DNA of 64,000 nucleotides from Brevibacillus porteri (GCF_003013475.1 NZ_PXZO01000067.1:1-64000), one strand, 5' to 3'; shown: positions 53,981 to 63,592, numbered from the stretch's first letter. Translations and numbers: made by a program. The notes: generated by a model from the letters alone, not told the origin.

Positions 53981-55744
53981 GTGTACCTGAAGTGGAGGGA
54001 TCGATTATTTTCCACATTTTTATTGTTGATTCTTGGCCCTACTATTCTTATTTGCTTCCTTTTTTATGAAGAAGCCGAAGAGGCAGTATTTGTACTATAC
54101 GAGACGAACATGGATGCGAATATAGGGCTCGTCGATGAACGGCTTTTGTCCCTTTTTCAGTCTATCCAAAAGGATACCGATGAATTGGCGAATAGACTGA
54201 CCAGGCGAATAACAGGGGAACCATCTTTTGTCGAAGGGAAAAAGATTGGCTTTAGGCGTGAATGGACATCGAAGGAACAAGCCGTCCAAAATCTATTTGA
54301 GCGTTTCTCCCGTAACCAAAATGTGGTAGGAAATATTGTTTTTCTCGGTGAGGATGGAAGAGTTTTCTCCTTACACGAAGATAAGAGCTGGAGTACAGAT
54401 AATCAATCTCTGGAACGCGAGCAATGGGGAACCGGAGAAAACAGAGTGAATTTTCTTACCAAAAGGGAGCAAGAGGGGCGGCCAAAATCATTTTTTCTCG
54501 AGAAGCGCCTGGAGAGTTCGAATCCAAAAGCTACGGGACTTTTATTAGTGGAAATCAATCTGGATAAACTGACTGACTGGATCCGTACCTATGTGGTTCC
54601 AAAAGAGTATGGCATGATGGTCCTTTCCCCCTCCCGAACCATTATGATTCACACCGATAAAGCTATGATTGGAAATCATGTTTCGGAGCTTCCTCATTAT
54701 GAAATGGCACGCAGTCAGTGGGAACAATCCAATGAAAATGGACTCTTTTCGTTGCTCATCCAAGGCAAGGACATTTACATATACCGTCAAGTATCAGAAA
54801 AAAGCGGTGGTGCTTATTTTGAATGGTTGCCGAGAGAGGGGATAAACGAACGATTACAACGATTGAACCTCATCTTTTGTTTCACCCTTTTTATTGTTGT
54901 TTTATTTGCCTGTTATGTGGCTCATCGTTTATCAAAATGGATTGGTGAGCCGATCTATAGCTTGGTATCCGCCACGGACTCCTTGTTGAAAGGTGATTTT
55001 TCCATACGCGTCCCGATACAGGGGATGAAAGAAATAACGTTACTGGAGAATAAGTTCAACACGATGGCAGAACAGATGCATGCGTTAATTACTCGAGAGC
55101 GGGAGTATTCCCAACAGAGCTTGGATCAAATCGTTCGCAGCTTTTATTTAGCCGTAGAAATGAAGGACCCTTATACAGCAGGACATACAGAACGAGTTAC
55201 GCACTATGCCCTTATCATTTACGATTATTTACAGCAACAGGAGCAGCTTGCTTTTTCACGAGATGATTTACGTTATGCTGGCTTAATGCATGATATCGGA
55301 AAAGTAGCCATTCCTGATCACGTCCTTTTAAAAACAGGAAAGCTATCACCTGACGAGTATGAATGCATGAAAACTCATTCCATCATCAGTGGAGAAATTG
55401 TGGAGCAGATAGAAAATCTGTCACATATCAGTCCAGGGGTAAGGCATCATCATGAGCGCTGGGATGGAAAAGGTTACCCTGATCAGCTCAAAGGGGGAGA
55501 AATTCCACTGATTGGCCGTATTCTGGCCGTAGCAGATACATTTGATGCCATGACCTCTACGCGTTCCTATCGCAAAGCTATGTCAGCAGAAGAGGCATAC
55601 GAAGAAATTCTGCGATGTGAAGGAACTCAGTTCGACCCCTCCATTGTTTCGATTTTTAAGAAGGCTTTTGAAGATGGAGCTATTCAGATTACACAATCGG
55701 CGGATTGTAAGGGAAGAGTTAGTAAGGATAGAGAGATTTCCTAG
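53981..55744 (+). CDS. Membrane sensor with HAMP and HD-GYP domain
   Basis: 587 residues: membrane helix (about 8-28), an extracellular sensor of about 270 residues (dCache-like), a second helix (about 302-322), HAMP (about 325-375) and an HD-GYP domain with His437-Asp438 (LMHDIGKVAIPDH), HHERWDGKGYP and ADTFDAMTSTRSYRKA. All metal ligands and the GYP triplet are present, so c-di-GMP hydrolysis is likely. GTG start follows GGGGGAGG. Confidence 0.92.
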   Translation: MYLKWRDRLFSTFLLLILGPTILICFLFYEEAEEAVFVLYETNMDANIGLVDERLLSLFQSIQKDTDELANRLTRRITGEPSFVEGKKIGFRREWTSKEQAVQNLFERFSRNQNVVGNIVFLGEDGRVFSLHEDKSWSTDNQSLEREQWGTGENRVNFLTKREQEGRPKSFFLEKRLESSNPKATGLLLVEINLDKLTDWIRTYVVPKEYGMMVLSPSRTIMIHTDKAMIGNHVSELPHYEMARSQWEQSNENGLFSLLIQGKDIYIYRQVSEKSGGAYFEWLPREGINERLQRLNLIFCFTLFIVVLFACYVAHRLSKWIGEPIYSLVSATDSLLKGDFSIRVPIQGMKEITLLENKFNTMAEQMHALITREREYSQQSLDQIVRSFYLAVEMKDPYTAGHTERVTHYALIIYDYLQQQEQLAFSRDDLRYAGLMHDIGKVAIPDHVLLKTGKLSPDEYECMKTHSIISGEIVEQIENLSHISPGVRHHHERWDGKGYPDQLKGGEIPLIGRILAVADTFDAMTSTRSYRKAMSAEEAYEEILRCEGTQFDPSIVSIFKKAFEDGAIQITQSADCKGRVSKDREIS

Positions 55745-55763
55745 CACTGGATAGGTTTACTCC

Positions 55764-55792
55764 TTGCTATCGGTTACTAACTTTGGTATTCT
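55764..55792 (+). promoter_or_regulatory. Promoter of the SRP RNA gene
   Basis: TTGCTA (55764-55769), 17 bp, TATTCT (55787-55792), a few bases before the RNA start. Confidence 0.6.
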
Positions 55793-55796
55793 AGTT

Positions 55797-56067
55797 CTAC
55801 CGTGCTAGACGGGGAGGTTGCGGTGCCCTGTAACCTGCAATCCGCAATAGCAGGGTTGAATTCCTATCCTAGGTTTTCTTATGTGAGGCTGCCTTATGGC
55901 GGCGGTGTTGAGGAGCGGGTCCTGTGCAACGCGAACCCATGAACCTGGTCAGGTCCGGAAGGAAGCAGCCATAAGTGGATCATCGCGTGTGCCGCAGGGT
56001 AGCCTGCTCTGAGCTGCTACCATAAGTAACGCTCGGATAAGGATTATCGAAGATAGGTGCACGGTAC
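55797..56067 (+). ncRNA. scr: Signal recognition particle RNA, large Bacillus type
   Basis: About 270 bases. The Ffh-binding core GAACCTGGTCAGGTCCGGAA, then GGAAGCAGCCATAAG, lies near 55940-55975. The Alu part is CGTGCTAGACGGGGAGGTTG, and the 5' ACCGTGC closes with GGTGCACGGT at the 3' end. Same position before dnaX as in B. subtilis. Ends set by closing-stem pairing. Confidence 0.95.
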
Positions 56068-56084
56068 TTATCACGCATGTACAG

Positions 56085-56119
56085 ATAGCATGTTTCCGAA
56101 GGGAAGCATGCTATTTTTA
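56085..56119 (+). terminator. SRP RNA terminator
   Basis: ATAGCATG (56085-56092) pairs with CATGCTAT (56107-56114), with TTCC/GGAA inside, followed by TTTTA. Confidence 0.88.
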
Positions 56120-56294
56120 TTTTGCGATCCAATTATTTTTTGTTGGAAATTGACGATAACTAGCGAAACATTTCCGTACTTTTCAAGTGGATAGAATGAA
56201 GGTTTTATAAGTATTTTCACGAATTTTCATAATAGGCGGAAAGGATTTGGTTTCTTTCCTTTCAAAATACGTCATAGGCCAGGAGGGACAAGCT

Positions 56295-57728
56295 ATGAGT
56301 GCTCTTTCTTCGTTACATCTCGTTGGCTCGTCCGGTCGATTGCAGCGGTTCATGCATCAACTGCCTACTGCCGTTTTATTGGTAAATCAAGCGGGTAGTA
56401 TCGTGGAGGTCAACGAACAACTGCTTCGTGTAACCGGATATTCACGCGATCAACTTATTAATCAACCTATCAGCTCTCTTCTTCCCCATCGAGGCTCCAT
56501 GGAGCACCTGTATGAGGAATATTTGCGAAAGGAAGAAGAAGTGGGAACCAAAGGCGAGGTCGAACTGGAATGGTGTAATAAACAGGGGGGATACAGGAGC
56601 ACATCTGTCATGATCATGGCACAGCAAGCAGAAGAACTTCTGTACATGATCTATTTTCCCCAACTCGCAAAAGAAAGCGACCAGCTTTTGTCGCAACGAT
56701 TGCTGACCAAACTGACCTATGATACAAGCATGGGCTTGTTTATCCTCGACGAGAAATCGATCATTATCGAAGCCAGTCAGACGGCGTGCAAGCTACTGGG
56801 TATGGAGAGACTGGACGTCATCAATAAACACGTTGATCAAGTATTTAGCGGCATCCCCGAACCGCATCGGTTCATTAAAAAAGAACTGTTGGAAGGCGTA
56901 AAGCTGCAAAATGTCGCGACTTCCTGGACCAATGACAACCAACGCTATGAGCTGATTGTCGACGCAAATACGCTCCAAGACGAGTCAGGGAAAACAGTAG
57001 GGGCGTTTATTCTATTCAAAGACATAACAAACCTGCGATCCTTCGCCCAAAAGCTCGAGCGGAATGAACGCTTGGCGATGATCGGGCAAATTGCTGCTGG
57101 TACAGCACACGAGATACGCAATCCGCTTACCTCAATCAAAGGATTTCTGCAAATGTTCCTCAGGTTATTCGGTGACAGCGGCATGGACAGGGAGAAAACG
57201 TACACCGAAATCATGCTCACCGAAATCAATCGCATCAATTCTTTAGTCAGTGAATTCCTACTATTGAGCAAGCCGCGTAATATTCAATATTCTATGGTCG
57301 ACTTAAATACTGTTTTTGAGGAAATTTTGCCGATCGTCGAGTCACAGGCAAATCTGTACGGAATTGATGTCCAGTTTGCCTCTCGGGGTAAGCTTCCGAT
57401 GGTCGTAGGGGATACCGAGCTATTGAAGCAAGTGTTCATTAATATCTGCAAAAATGGAATAGAAGCAATGGGAGAGCAAGGGTCGCTTCGGATTTCCCAT
57501 CATTTCGATCGGGATGGCGACAAAGTGAGTATCGATATTCACGATACAGGTCCGGGTATCCCGCTTTACATTATTGATAAGATTTTTGATCCGTTTTTTA
57601 CGACAAAAGAGGAAGGGACAGGGCTCGGATTGTCTGTCTGCCAAAAAATCATTCACGATATTGGCGGTCAAATCCGTGTCTCCTCCAAAGGGTTTGGGAC
57701 GACCTTCCATATCATGCTGCCGTATTAG
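56295..57728 (+). CDS. PAS-domain sensor histidine kinase, orphan
   Basis: 477 residues, soluble. Two PAS domains (about 16-125 and 137-248), a HisKA domain with His272 (GTAHEIRNPLTSIKGFLQMF) and an HATPase domain (NICKNGIEAMGEQG, DTGPGIP, GTGLGLSVCQKI). All kinase boxes are intact. No response regulator is adjacent. The HEIRNPLT H-box and PAS layout are those of sporulation kinases feeding Spo0F, so that is the best guess. ATG 56295 follows CAGGAGGG. Confidence 0.92.
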   Translation: MSALSSLHLVGSSGRLQRFMHQLPTAVLLVNQAGSIVEVNEQLLRVTGYSRDQLINQPISSLLPHRGSMEHLYEEYLRKEEEVGTKGEVELEWCNKQGGYRSTSVMIMAQQAEELLYMIYFPQLAKESDQLLSQRLLTKLTYDTSMGLFILDEKSIIIEASQTACKLLGMERLDVINKHVDQVFSGIPEPHRFIKKELLEGVKLQNVATSWTNDNQRYELIVDANTLQDESGKTVGAFILFKDITNLRSFAQKLERNERLAMIGQIAAGTAHEIRNPLTSIKGFLQMFLRLFGDSGMDREKTYTEIMLTEINRINSLVSEFLLLSKPRNIQYSMVDLNTVFEEILPIVESQANLYGIDVQFASRGKLPMVVGDTELLKQVFINICKNGIEAMGEQGSLRISHHFDRDGDKVSIDIHDTGPGIPLYIIDKIFDPFFTTKEEGTGLGLSVCQKIIHDIGGQIRVSSKGFGTTFHIMLPY

Positions 57729-57737
57729 GAGTAGAAT

Positions 57738-57769
57738 GCGTCCCGCACAATTGTGAACGGGGCGTTTTT
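57738..57769 (+). terminator. Kinase gene terminator
   Basis: GCGTCCCG pairs with CGGGGCGT around CACAATTGTGAA, followed by TTTTC. Confidence 0.82.
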
Positions 57770-57868
57770 CTGTGAGACATGTCCGTTCACTTTGTACGAA
57801 CGGTGGCAATCGTGTATACTGAATAGGATATAGAAGAGGACTGTGCAGATGGGGAGTGTCACACGAAC

Positions 57869-59560
57869 ATGGCTTATACCGCGCTATACCGCGTATACCG
57901 ACCGCAGACTTTTCAAGACGTAGTCGGACAAGAGCATGTTACGACAACCTTGCGTAATGCTTTACGCGAAAATAGGCTGTCCCATGCCTATTTATTCAAC
58001 GGTCCCCGAGGTACGGGAAAAACAAGTGCAGCCAAAATTATGGCGAAAGCAGTGAACTGCGAGCAGCCCATAGATGGCGAACCATGCAATCAATGCGATA
58101 CATGTAGAGCCATCTCCAACGGTTCTGTAACGGATGTGCTGGAAATCGACGCGGCATCCAACCGTGGTGTTGAAGAGATCCGCGACATTCGCGACAAAGT
58201 GAAATTTGCCCCGAGCGACGTCAGGTATAAAGTGTACATCATCGATGAGGTGCATATGCTGACGACAGAGGCATTTAACGCTTTGTTAAAAACCCTCGAA
58301 GAGCCGCCGTCCCACGTCATTTTTATTTTGGCGACAACAGAGCCGCACAAGCTGCCAGCGACGATTATCTCTCGTTGCCAGCGCTTTGATTTTCACCGAA
58401 TTCCACTGAGAGTGATGGTCGATCTTTTGCAAAAGATTTGTCAATCACAAGGGGTGCAGGTGGAGGAGCAGGCCCTGCAGCTCGTAGCGAAGATGGCTGA
58501 AGGTGGAGCCCGTGATGCTCTTAGCTTGTTGGACCAAGCGATTAGCTATAGCAAGGACGAGGTTCGTGCTAGTGATATTATGCAGATTACGGGCACAGTT
58601 GCCCAATCTTACTTTTCTGTGCTTGCGCGACATATTGCCGAAAACGATGTTGCACAGGTCATGGAGCAATTTGATAAAGTCATGGTGCAAGGGAAGGACC
58701 CGGAGCAATTCCTGCACGATTTCCTCTACTATTACCGCGATATGCTGTTATTGAAGACAGCGCCGCAGTTGGAAGAGATTGTCGAGCGGACCATGATTGA
58801 TGATCAGTTTGCAGAGGTTGCAAAGCTGTACTCGTTTCCGGTGCTTTACGCAGCGATTGAGACCTGCAATCAGGCTTTGTCGCAATTAAAATGGTCGACC
58901 TATGCGAGGGTGTTGGTTGAACTGACCCTCGCCAAAATGTGCCAGCCTAATGCGACGGAATCTATGGGAGCCTCACCCGTTAACAGCGAGGAACTGACCG
59001 CGATGTCCAATCGCATCCGCATTTTGGAAGAGCGTTTGGTTCAAGTGATGCAAGGTCAGGTGAGCATTCCCGGCCAACAAAAGGCCGAAGAAACGCGCAA
59101 GAACGAGCCAAGGCGTATAGCCGCCGCTTCTGGTGGTTCACGAACCCCGATGAATAGAGTCAGGGAAGTCGCGAAGGCCATGGATGAGAATTTGGCGAGA
59201 CAGGTGCGCGGGCAGTGGAGTCAAATTTTGACCGAACTGAAAAAGATCAAGATCCAGTACCAGGCTTGGCTAGTCAATGGTCAACCGGTAGCTGCTGGCA
59301 ATGAAGCTGTTGTCGTAACCTTCAACAGTGCCATCCATTGCGATAAGACGATGGAGGCAGAGCTTCGGAGCGTGATCGAGCGCGTTATGTCTACGGTGCT
59401 GGGTAAGCCCCTGCAGCTCTTGTCTGTCATGGAGGAAGAGTGGCAAAGTGTAGACCAGCAGGTTGGTCAAAAAGACGCTTCTGATGAGCCAGAAGAGGAC
59501 CCGTTTTTGGCGGAAGCCATCAAGCTCGTCGGAGAAGGTCTTGTTGAAGTCAAAGACTAA
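57869..59560 (+). CDS. dnaX: DNA polymerase III subunits gamma/tau
   Basis: 563 residues: clamp-loader ATPase with Walker A GPRGTGKTS, a zinc module (CEQPIDGEPCNQCDTC), Walker B VYIIDEVHML and sensor 1 (FILATTEPHKLPATI). Domain III follows, then a tau-type C-terminal region (SQILTELKKIKIQYQAWL) for polymerase contact. No slippery A/G frameshift signal is evident. First gene of dnaX-yaaK-recR, as in B. subtilis. ATG 57869 after GGGGAGTG. Confidence 0.97.
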   Translation: MAYTALYRVYRPQTFQDVVGQEHVTTTLRNALRENRLSHAYLFNGPRGTGKTSAAKIMAKAVNCEQPIDGEPCNQCDTCRAISNGSVTDVLEIDAASNRGVEEIRDIRDKVKFAPSDVRYKVYIIDEVHMLTTEAFNALLKTLEEPPSHVIFILATTEPHKLPATIISRCQRFDFHRIPLRVMVDLLQKICQSQGVQVEEQALQLVAKMAEGGARDALSLLDQAISYSKDEVRASDIMQITGTVAQSYFSVLARHIAENDVAQVMEQFDKVMVQGKDPEQFLHDFLYYYRDMLLLKTAPQLEEIVERTMIDDQFAEVAKLYSFPVLYAAIETCNQALSQLKWSTYARVLVELTLAKMCQPNATESMGASPVNSEELTAMSNRIRILEERLVQVMQGQVSIPGQQKAEETRKNEPRRIAAASGGSRTPMNRVREVAKAMDENLARQVRGQWSQILTELKKIKIQYQAWLVNGQPVAAGNEAVVVTFNSAIHCDKTMEAELRSVIERVMSTVLGKPLQLLSVMEEEWQSVDQQVGQKDASDEPEEDPFLAEAIKLVGEGLVEVKD

Positions 59561-59596
59561 ATCATACACTCATAACCATTTAGGGAGGATACCTCA

Positions 59597-59917
59597 ATGA
59601 AAAACATGCAGCAAATGCAACAAATGATGAAGCAAGTGAAAAAAATGCAGGAAGATATGCAAAAAGCGCAAGAAGGCTTGAAAGAGAGAATCGTGGAAGG
59701 CTCTGCTGGTGGCGGTGCTATCACTGTGAAAATCGATGGACATAAGCAAATCAAAGACATCGTGATCAAGCCAGAAGTAGTAGACCCTGAAGATGTAGAA
59801 ATGCTGCAAGACCTGGTGCTAACTGCTGTGAACGATGCACTGCGCAAAGCAGATGAAATGGTAGGTAAGGAAATGGGCAAATTTACCGGAGGCATGAACA
59901 TCCCAGGCCTGTTCTAA
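59597..59917 (+). CDS. yaaK: YbaB/EbfC nucleoid-associated protein
   Basis: 106 residues. A Met/Gln/Lys-rich N-terminal helix ([20 protein letters not shown]) and the EbfC core ([20 protein letters not shown], then [20 protein letters not shown]). Binds DNA and is coupled to RecR in most Bacillota. GGGAGGA precedes the ATG. Lies between dnaX and recR. Confidence 0.97.
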   Translation: MKNMQQMQQMMKQVKKMQEDMQKAQEGLKERIVEGSAGGGAITVKIDGHKQIKDIVIKPEVVDPEDVEMLQDLVLTAVNDALRKADEMVGKEMGKFTGGMNIPGLF

Positions 59918-59945
59918 AAATTGGGCAGGAAAAGAGGAGTAGGCG

Positions 59946-60542
59946 ATGTTTTATCCAGAACCGGTCTCAAAGCTCATTGATGGTTTTATGAAGTTGCCCG
60001 GCATTGGTCCAAAAACCGCTGGGCGGCTTGCCTTTTTTGTGCTCAATATGAAAGAGGACGACGTGCTTGATCTGGCAAAAGCATTGGTCAATGCCAAGCG
60101 TCAGCTTCATTACTGCTCGGTCTGCAACAATATTACCGATCTCGATCCATGCCATATTTGTCGGGACAAACGTCGTGACGGCTCAGTCATCTGTGTGGTG
60201 CAAGAGCCGCGAGACGTGGTAGCGATGGAGAAGACGAGAGAGTTTGAAGGGTATTATCACGTTTTACACGGGGCGATTTCTCCTATGGATGGGATCGGTC
60301 CGGAGGATATTCGCATTCCCGACCTGTTGAAGCGCCTCGGTGACGAGCAGGTGAAGGAAGTCATTTTGGCGACCAATCCGAATATCGAAGGGGAAGCGAC
60401 AGCGATGTACATTTCCCGGCTGATTAAACCTTTTGGCATTCGCGTGACGCGTATCGCGCACGGCTTGCCAGTCGGTGGAGATTTGGAGTACGCCGATGAA
60501 GTCACGCTGACCAAAGCATTGGAAGGCAGACGCGACCTGTAA
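59946..60542 (+). CDS. recR: Recombination mediator RecR
   Basis: 198 residues. Helix-hairpin-helix ([16 protein letters not shown]), a four-cysteine zinc finger ([16 protein letters not shown]), a Toprim domain ([20 protein letters not shown]) and a C-terminal [15 protein letters not shown]. Loads RecA on gapped DNA with RecF/RecO. AGAGGAG precedes the ATG. The stop is directly followed by the MITE-like hairpin. Confidence 0.98.
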   Translation: MFYPEPVSKLIDGFMKLPGIGPKTAGRLAFFVLNMKEDDVLDLAKALVNAKRQLHYCSVCNNITDLDPCHICRDKRRDGSVICVVQEPRDVVAMEKTREFEGYYHVLHGAISPMDGIGPEDIRIPDLLKRLGDEQVKEVILATNPNIEGEATAMYISRLIKPFGIRVTRIAHGLPVGGDLEYADEVTLTKALEGRRDL

Positions 60543-60547
60543 GGAAA

Positions 60548-60712
60548 TTTAAAAAGTCGTCCTTTGATCACGATGTAGTTTAAGCTGATCATTCGACATC
60601 GAAATTGGCGTTCACCTTCGAAGTCCGGTGCTCATGTAGGTCCCCTACACTCCGCTCCTCCTTCTTCAGGTTCTCGCCACTTTCTCGGTGCTGAAAGGAC
60701 GACTTTTTAAAT
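60548..60712. repeat. 165-bp MITE-like element with 19-bp perfect terminal inverted repeats
   Basis: ATTTAAAAAGTCGTCCTTT (60548-60566) and AAAGGACGACTTTTTAAAT (60694-60712) are exact inverted copies. The interior carries no reading frame. The left end, with TTGATCACGATGTAG after the terminal repeat, recurs in shortened form at 47257-47312. It lies directly after recR. Confidence 0.75.
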
Positions 60713-60747
60713 ATCACCCTAGAGAATCAATACGAACGATATAGATT

Positions 60748-60781
60748 AAAAAAAGAAGACGGGGGCTGCCTGTCTTTTTTT
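60748..60781 (+). terminator. Terminator-like hairpin before the START-like gene
   Basis: An AGAC...GTCT stem with G/C pairs inside is followed by seven T residues. It probably ends transcripts from recR. Confidence 0.65.
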
Positions 60782-60803
60782 CGTTTCGAGAGGAGGATGC
60801 AGT

Positions 60804-61277
60804 ATGCCGGTTATTCGTATGGAGTTTTTGATAGATGCTCCGCGACAGGACTGCTTCGATGCTGCCAGAAGCATTGATTTGCATATGGAATCGACCGCCA
60901 GCACAAAGGAGAAAGCGATTGGGGGAGTAACGAGCGGACTGATAAACCTGGGGGAGACGGTTACCTGGGAAGCCATTCACTTCGGTATCAAGCAGAATTT
61001 GACGGTGAAAATCACAGAGATGGAGGAACCGCGCTATTTCGTGGATGAGATGGTTTCTGGCGCATTCAAACGGTTTCATCACACGCATGAGTTCATTCCG
61101 ATAACGGAGAATCAGACGAGGATGATCGATATTTTTGACTACACATCTCCGCTGGGTATTTTGGGGAAGCTCGCGGATTGGTTGTTCTTGGAGGCGTATA
61201 TGACGCGGTTTTTGCGGACGCGCAATGAATATCTCAAGCAAGTAGCAGAAGCACAGATAAAAGCTTTGCAATCCTGA
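60804..61277 (+). CDS. SRPBCC/START-like protein
   Basis: 157 residues of the SRPBCC fold, a ligand-binding helix-grip pocket. MEFLIDAPRQDCFDAARSID and VTWEAIHFGIKQNLTVKITEM, then FKRFHHTHEFIPI and LEAYMTRFLRTRNEYLK, resemble the 'cell division inhibitor-like' subgroup. GAGAGGAGGA precedes the ATG. Ligand unknown. Confidence 0.85.
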   Translation: MPVIRMEFLIDAPRQDCFDAARSIDLHMESTASTKEKAIGGVTSGLINLGETVTWEAIHFGIKQNLTVKITEMEEPRYFVDEMVSGAFKRFHHTHEFIPITENQTRMIDIFDYTSPLGILGKLADWLFLEAYMTRFLRTRNEYLKQVAEAQIKALQS

Positions 61278-61336
61278 TAGAAATGCCGGACTTTTTTGAA
61301 TGGACGAGACATACAGTGAAATAGGAGCGTGAGGAG

Positions 61337-62314
61337 ATGCTGACAGGACCAGGACTGTCGCTTGCGAGTGGGATACGGCGACAAAAGTCCACTCCATGGG
61401 CGATCATGCTGTTTATTGGGTATTGGCTCATGTTTGCTGCCGAGCTATCCATGATTCGTTTTCACAAGGGGGAAGACGGAAAGTGGGTCGCTACCACCAT
61501 CGGGCAACCGGAGGTATGGCTAGGATTACTTGCATTTGCAGTGACGGTATTTAGCTTCATTGCGACCGTTGGTTTTATTGTGAGCTTGCTCCGAGAAAGA
61601 CGGCAGAAGACGTCATGGCTATGGCAATATGACGAACTCACAGGGAATGATGTACTGCATATTGTTGCTTGGCTGCATGTGTTTCAAACAGGCGTACTGC
61701 TGTTGTATGGGTTTTTACTGGAAGGTACCTTCTTTTCCACCGGTACGATCGGAGGGATATTGGAATCAGCTATTTTTCAACTATTCCTGTTGATTTTGAT
61801 TCCGCTGTGGTTTCGTGGAAGACTGGGGGAAATCGGCGTTCGCCGACCTGTACGACTAGGCCGGATGCTGTTGATGCTCGCTGCTCTGTTTCTTTTGATT
61901 GCACTGGTGCTGGATGCGGTGGTGACTAACCCGATTGCGGACTGGTTTGGACTGTCTCTGTCATCAGAGCGAGAGCAGCTGATCGAAAAAGAGATTGTGC
62001 AGGCGAAAGAAACGGATATTTTGGCGGCGCTCACCTCACTTCTGGTCATTGGCATATTGGTTCCGATTGCGGAGGAGATTTTGTTTCGCGGCGTGATTCA
62101 GACTTATCTGGTTCGGAGAATCGGGCCCATTATGGGTATCTTCCTGAGCAGTTTCTGGTTTGGGCTCCTGCATATGGATATCGCTCTGTTCGCTCCGCTT
62201 TTTGTCATTGGAATTCTACTCGGATTCGTTCGACATCGGTACCAATCAATTTGGGGAGCTGTTTTGTTGCATGCAGTGAACAACATGACAGGAGTACTTT
62301 ACTACTTTCACTGA
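61337..62314 (+). CDS. CPBP-family intramembrane metalloprotease
   Basis: 325 residues, about eight membrane helices. The ABI/CPBP motifs are intact: Glu246-Glu247-x3-Arg251 (AEEILFRG), His279 (FGLLHMD) and His312 (LHAVNNM). Bacterial members are linked to bacteriocin immunity or membrane-protein processing. AGGAGCGTGAGGAG precedes the ATG. yaaL starts 15 bp after it, so they are probably co-transcribed. Confidence 0.9.
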   Translation: MLTGPGLSLASGIRRQKSTPWAIMLFIGYWLMFAAELSMIRFHKGEDGKWVATTIGQPEVWLGLLAFAVTVFSFIATVGFIVSLLRERRQKTSWLWQYDELTGNDVLHIVAWLHVFQTGVLLLYGFLLEGTFFSTGTIGGILESAIFQLFLLILIPLWFRGRLGEIGVRRPVRLGRMLLMLAALFLLIALVLDAVVTNPIADWFGLSLSSEREQLIEKEIVQAKETDILAALTSLLVIGILVPIAEEILFRGVIQTYLVRRIGPIMGIFLSSFWFGLLHMDIALFAPLFVIGILLGFVRHRYQSIWGAVLLHAVNNMTGVLYYFH

Positions 62315-62329
62315 GGGGGAAGCTTGCAG

Positions 62330-62560
62330 GTGAGTAGGTGGAGAAAAAAAGCGCGGTTCGTGGTGGAATGGAATGAAGCGAGCTTGGATGTGGCAGTCAA
62401 TCAGGCGCGAATGGACTGGCAGCATGCTCGCCATCTTGTGGAGATCAGTGAACCGGATGGCGGTTTGGATGATGTCATTTATTATTTGCATGTGACCGAA
62501 AAGCGGTATATGTATTTGCTCGCGCAAGCAAAGCGCGAGAGGAATCGCCAACAGGCATAG
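62330..62560 (+). CDS. yaaL: YaaL-like DUF2508 protein
   Basis: 76 residues, helical, with ASLDVAVNQARMDWQHARHLV and LDDVIYYLHVTEKRYMYLLAQA. The B. subtilis homologue lies between recR and bofA, as here. GTG 62330 follows GGGGGAAG by eight bases; TTG 62324 is closer than usual to the site. Function unknown. Confidence 0.85.
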   Translation: MSRWRKKARFVVEWNEASLDVAVNQARMDWQHARHLVEISEPDGGLDDVIYYLHVTEKRYMYLLAQAKRERNRQQA

Positions 62561-62572
62561 GAGGAAAAGCCG

Positions 62573-62839
62573 ATGACTACAGGGTGGGTTATAGCACTGA
62601 TTGTAGTTGGGATTTTGCTGGTGATTGCCGCCAGCAAATCTGTCACGGGCCCAATCAGGTGGATTGGATTGGGGATCATGCAAGTTGTAATTGGCGCACT
62701 ATTGCTGTTTTTCACCAATCTGGTTGGAGAGTTGGCTAACTTCCACATCCCGATCAACCCGGTGACGGCTCTGCTCGTCGGACTTCTCCGCTTGCCTGGA
62801 TTGGCGGCGTTGATTGTCATCAAGCTATGGGTTATGTAA
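62573..62839 (+). CDS. bofA: Pro-sigma-K processing inhibitor BofA
   Basis: 88 residues, two membrane segments (5-22 and 32-52) and the BofA-type end INPVTALLVGLLRLPGLAALIVIKL. It holds the SpoIVFB protease inactive in the forespore outer membrane during sporulation. AGGAGGAAAAGCC precedes the ATG. Marks the organism as a spore-former and ends the recR-yaaL-bofA block. Confidence 0.93.
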   Translation: MTTGWVIALIVVGILLVIAASKSVTGPIRWIGLGIMQVVIGALLLFFTNLVGELANFHIPINPVTALLVGLLRLPGLAALIVIKLWVM

Positions 62840-62855
62840 AGGTGTATCGATTCGG

Positions 62856-63383
62856 TTATCCATCGGTAAGCAAAAAAGCAACGCCGCGATCCTCGTATTT
62901 CACCCGGCTACGACTTGGCTGACGAAAGGAAGCAAGGAGGGCGAGGAGGCGTGGCAGCGCAACGATCAACGTTCCGGTGATCAAGGTGAGCGCGTATCCT
63001 TTCGAAAGCCACACATAAGCCCCGGCTGCTATCGCCATACTTCCCACGATTACCGTGAGCTCACTGCCCCGATAGACAGATAGCGGGATGGGAAGTGGAT
63101 AGCCTGCACCCCACCACGGAGAGACGAGCATATCGGCAGTTGTCTTTGGCTTATGGCCGCGTAGAAGGGCATACAGTCGAAATAAAACCAAATGACAGAT
63201 CGGTATTACAGGTAGAATCGCTAACGTCACAATCAGCGTATAAGCGGGTACTTGTAGCATGAAAGAGTGCGAAATAAGGGACAAGCCTAGTAACAACAGT
63301 TGAAAAAGGTAGCCGACGAATCGCCAGCGAAAACGATGGAGCAGCTTGTAGCTATAGATCGTATGGGCGGCGGTTTCCTTCAT
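62856..63383 (-). CDS. Hypothetical membrane protein
   Basis: 175 residues with four hydrophobic segments (about 22-42, 47-65, 110-126, 130-148). The middle loop (RGHKPKTTADMLVSPWWGAGYP) is basic. No family recognised. Start ATG 63383 with AAGTGA-type weak site. Convergent with bofA. Confidence 0.72.
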   Translation of the reverse strand: MKETAAHTIYSYKLLHRFRWRFVGYLFQLLLLGLSLISHSFMLQVPAYTLIVTLAILPVIPICHLVLFRLYALLRGHKPKTTADMLVSPWWGAGYPLPIPLSVYRGSELTVIVGSMAIAAGAYVWLSKGYALTLITGTLIVALPRLLALLASFRQPSRSRVKYEDRGVAFLLTDG

Positions 63384-63484
63384 GAGAAGTCACTTCCTTT
63401 TACAGCGGTCTGGATGAATGAAAGTCTGCGTTTCCATTATCGCACAGTCGCAAATCTTGAGAAAGCTCATACAAGGAATGAAGC

Positions 63485-63522
63485 AAGCCGTTTGTCTAGC
63501 ATGACTGGACTGACGGCTTTTT
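63485..63522 (+). terminator. Terminator-like hairpin
   Basis: AAGCCGT pairs with ACGGCTT across a 21-base loop with further TC/GA pairs, followed by TTTTG. Confidence 0.65.
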
Positions 63523-63592
63523 GTTATGGGTAGGATAAAAGGAACGATATGGAAACTGATTCGGTAGGGCGTGATGAGGAGGGAAGGAAAGC

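Noticed and set aside
58600-59100. Possible dnaX frameshift site producing gamma
   Set aside because: No A-rich slippery heptamer with a following stem was found; Bacillus-type dnaX does not need one.
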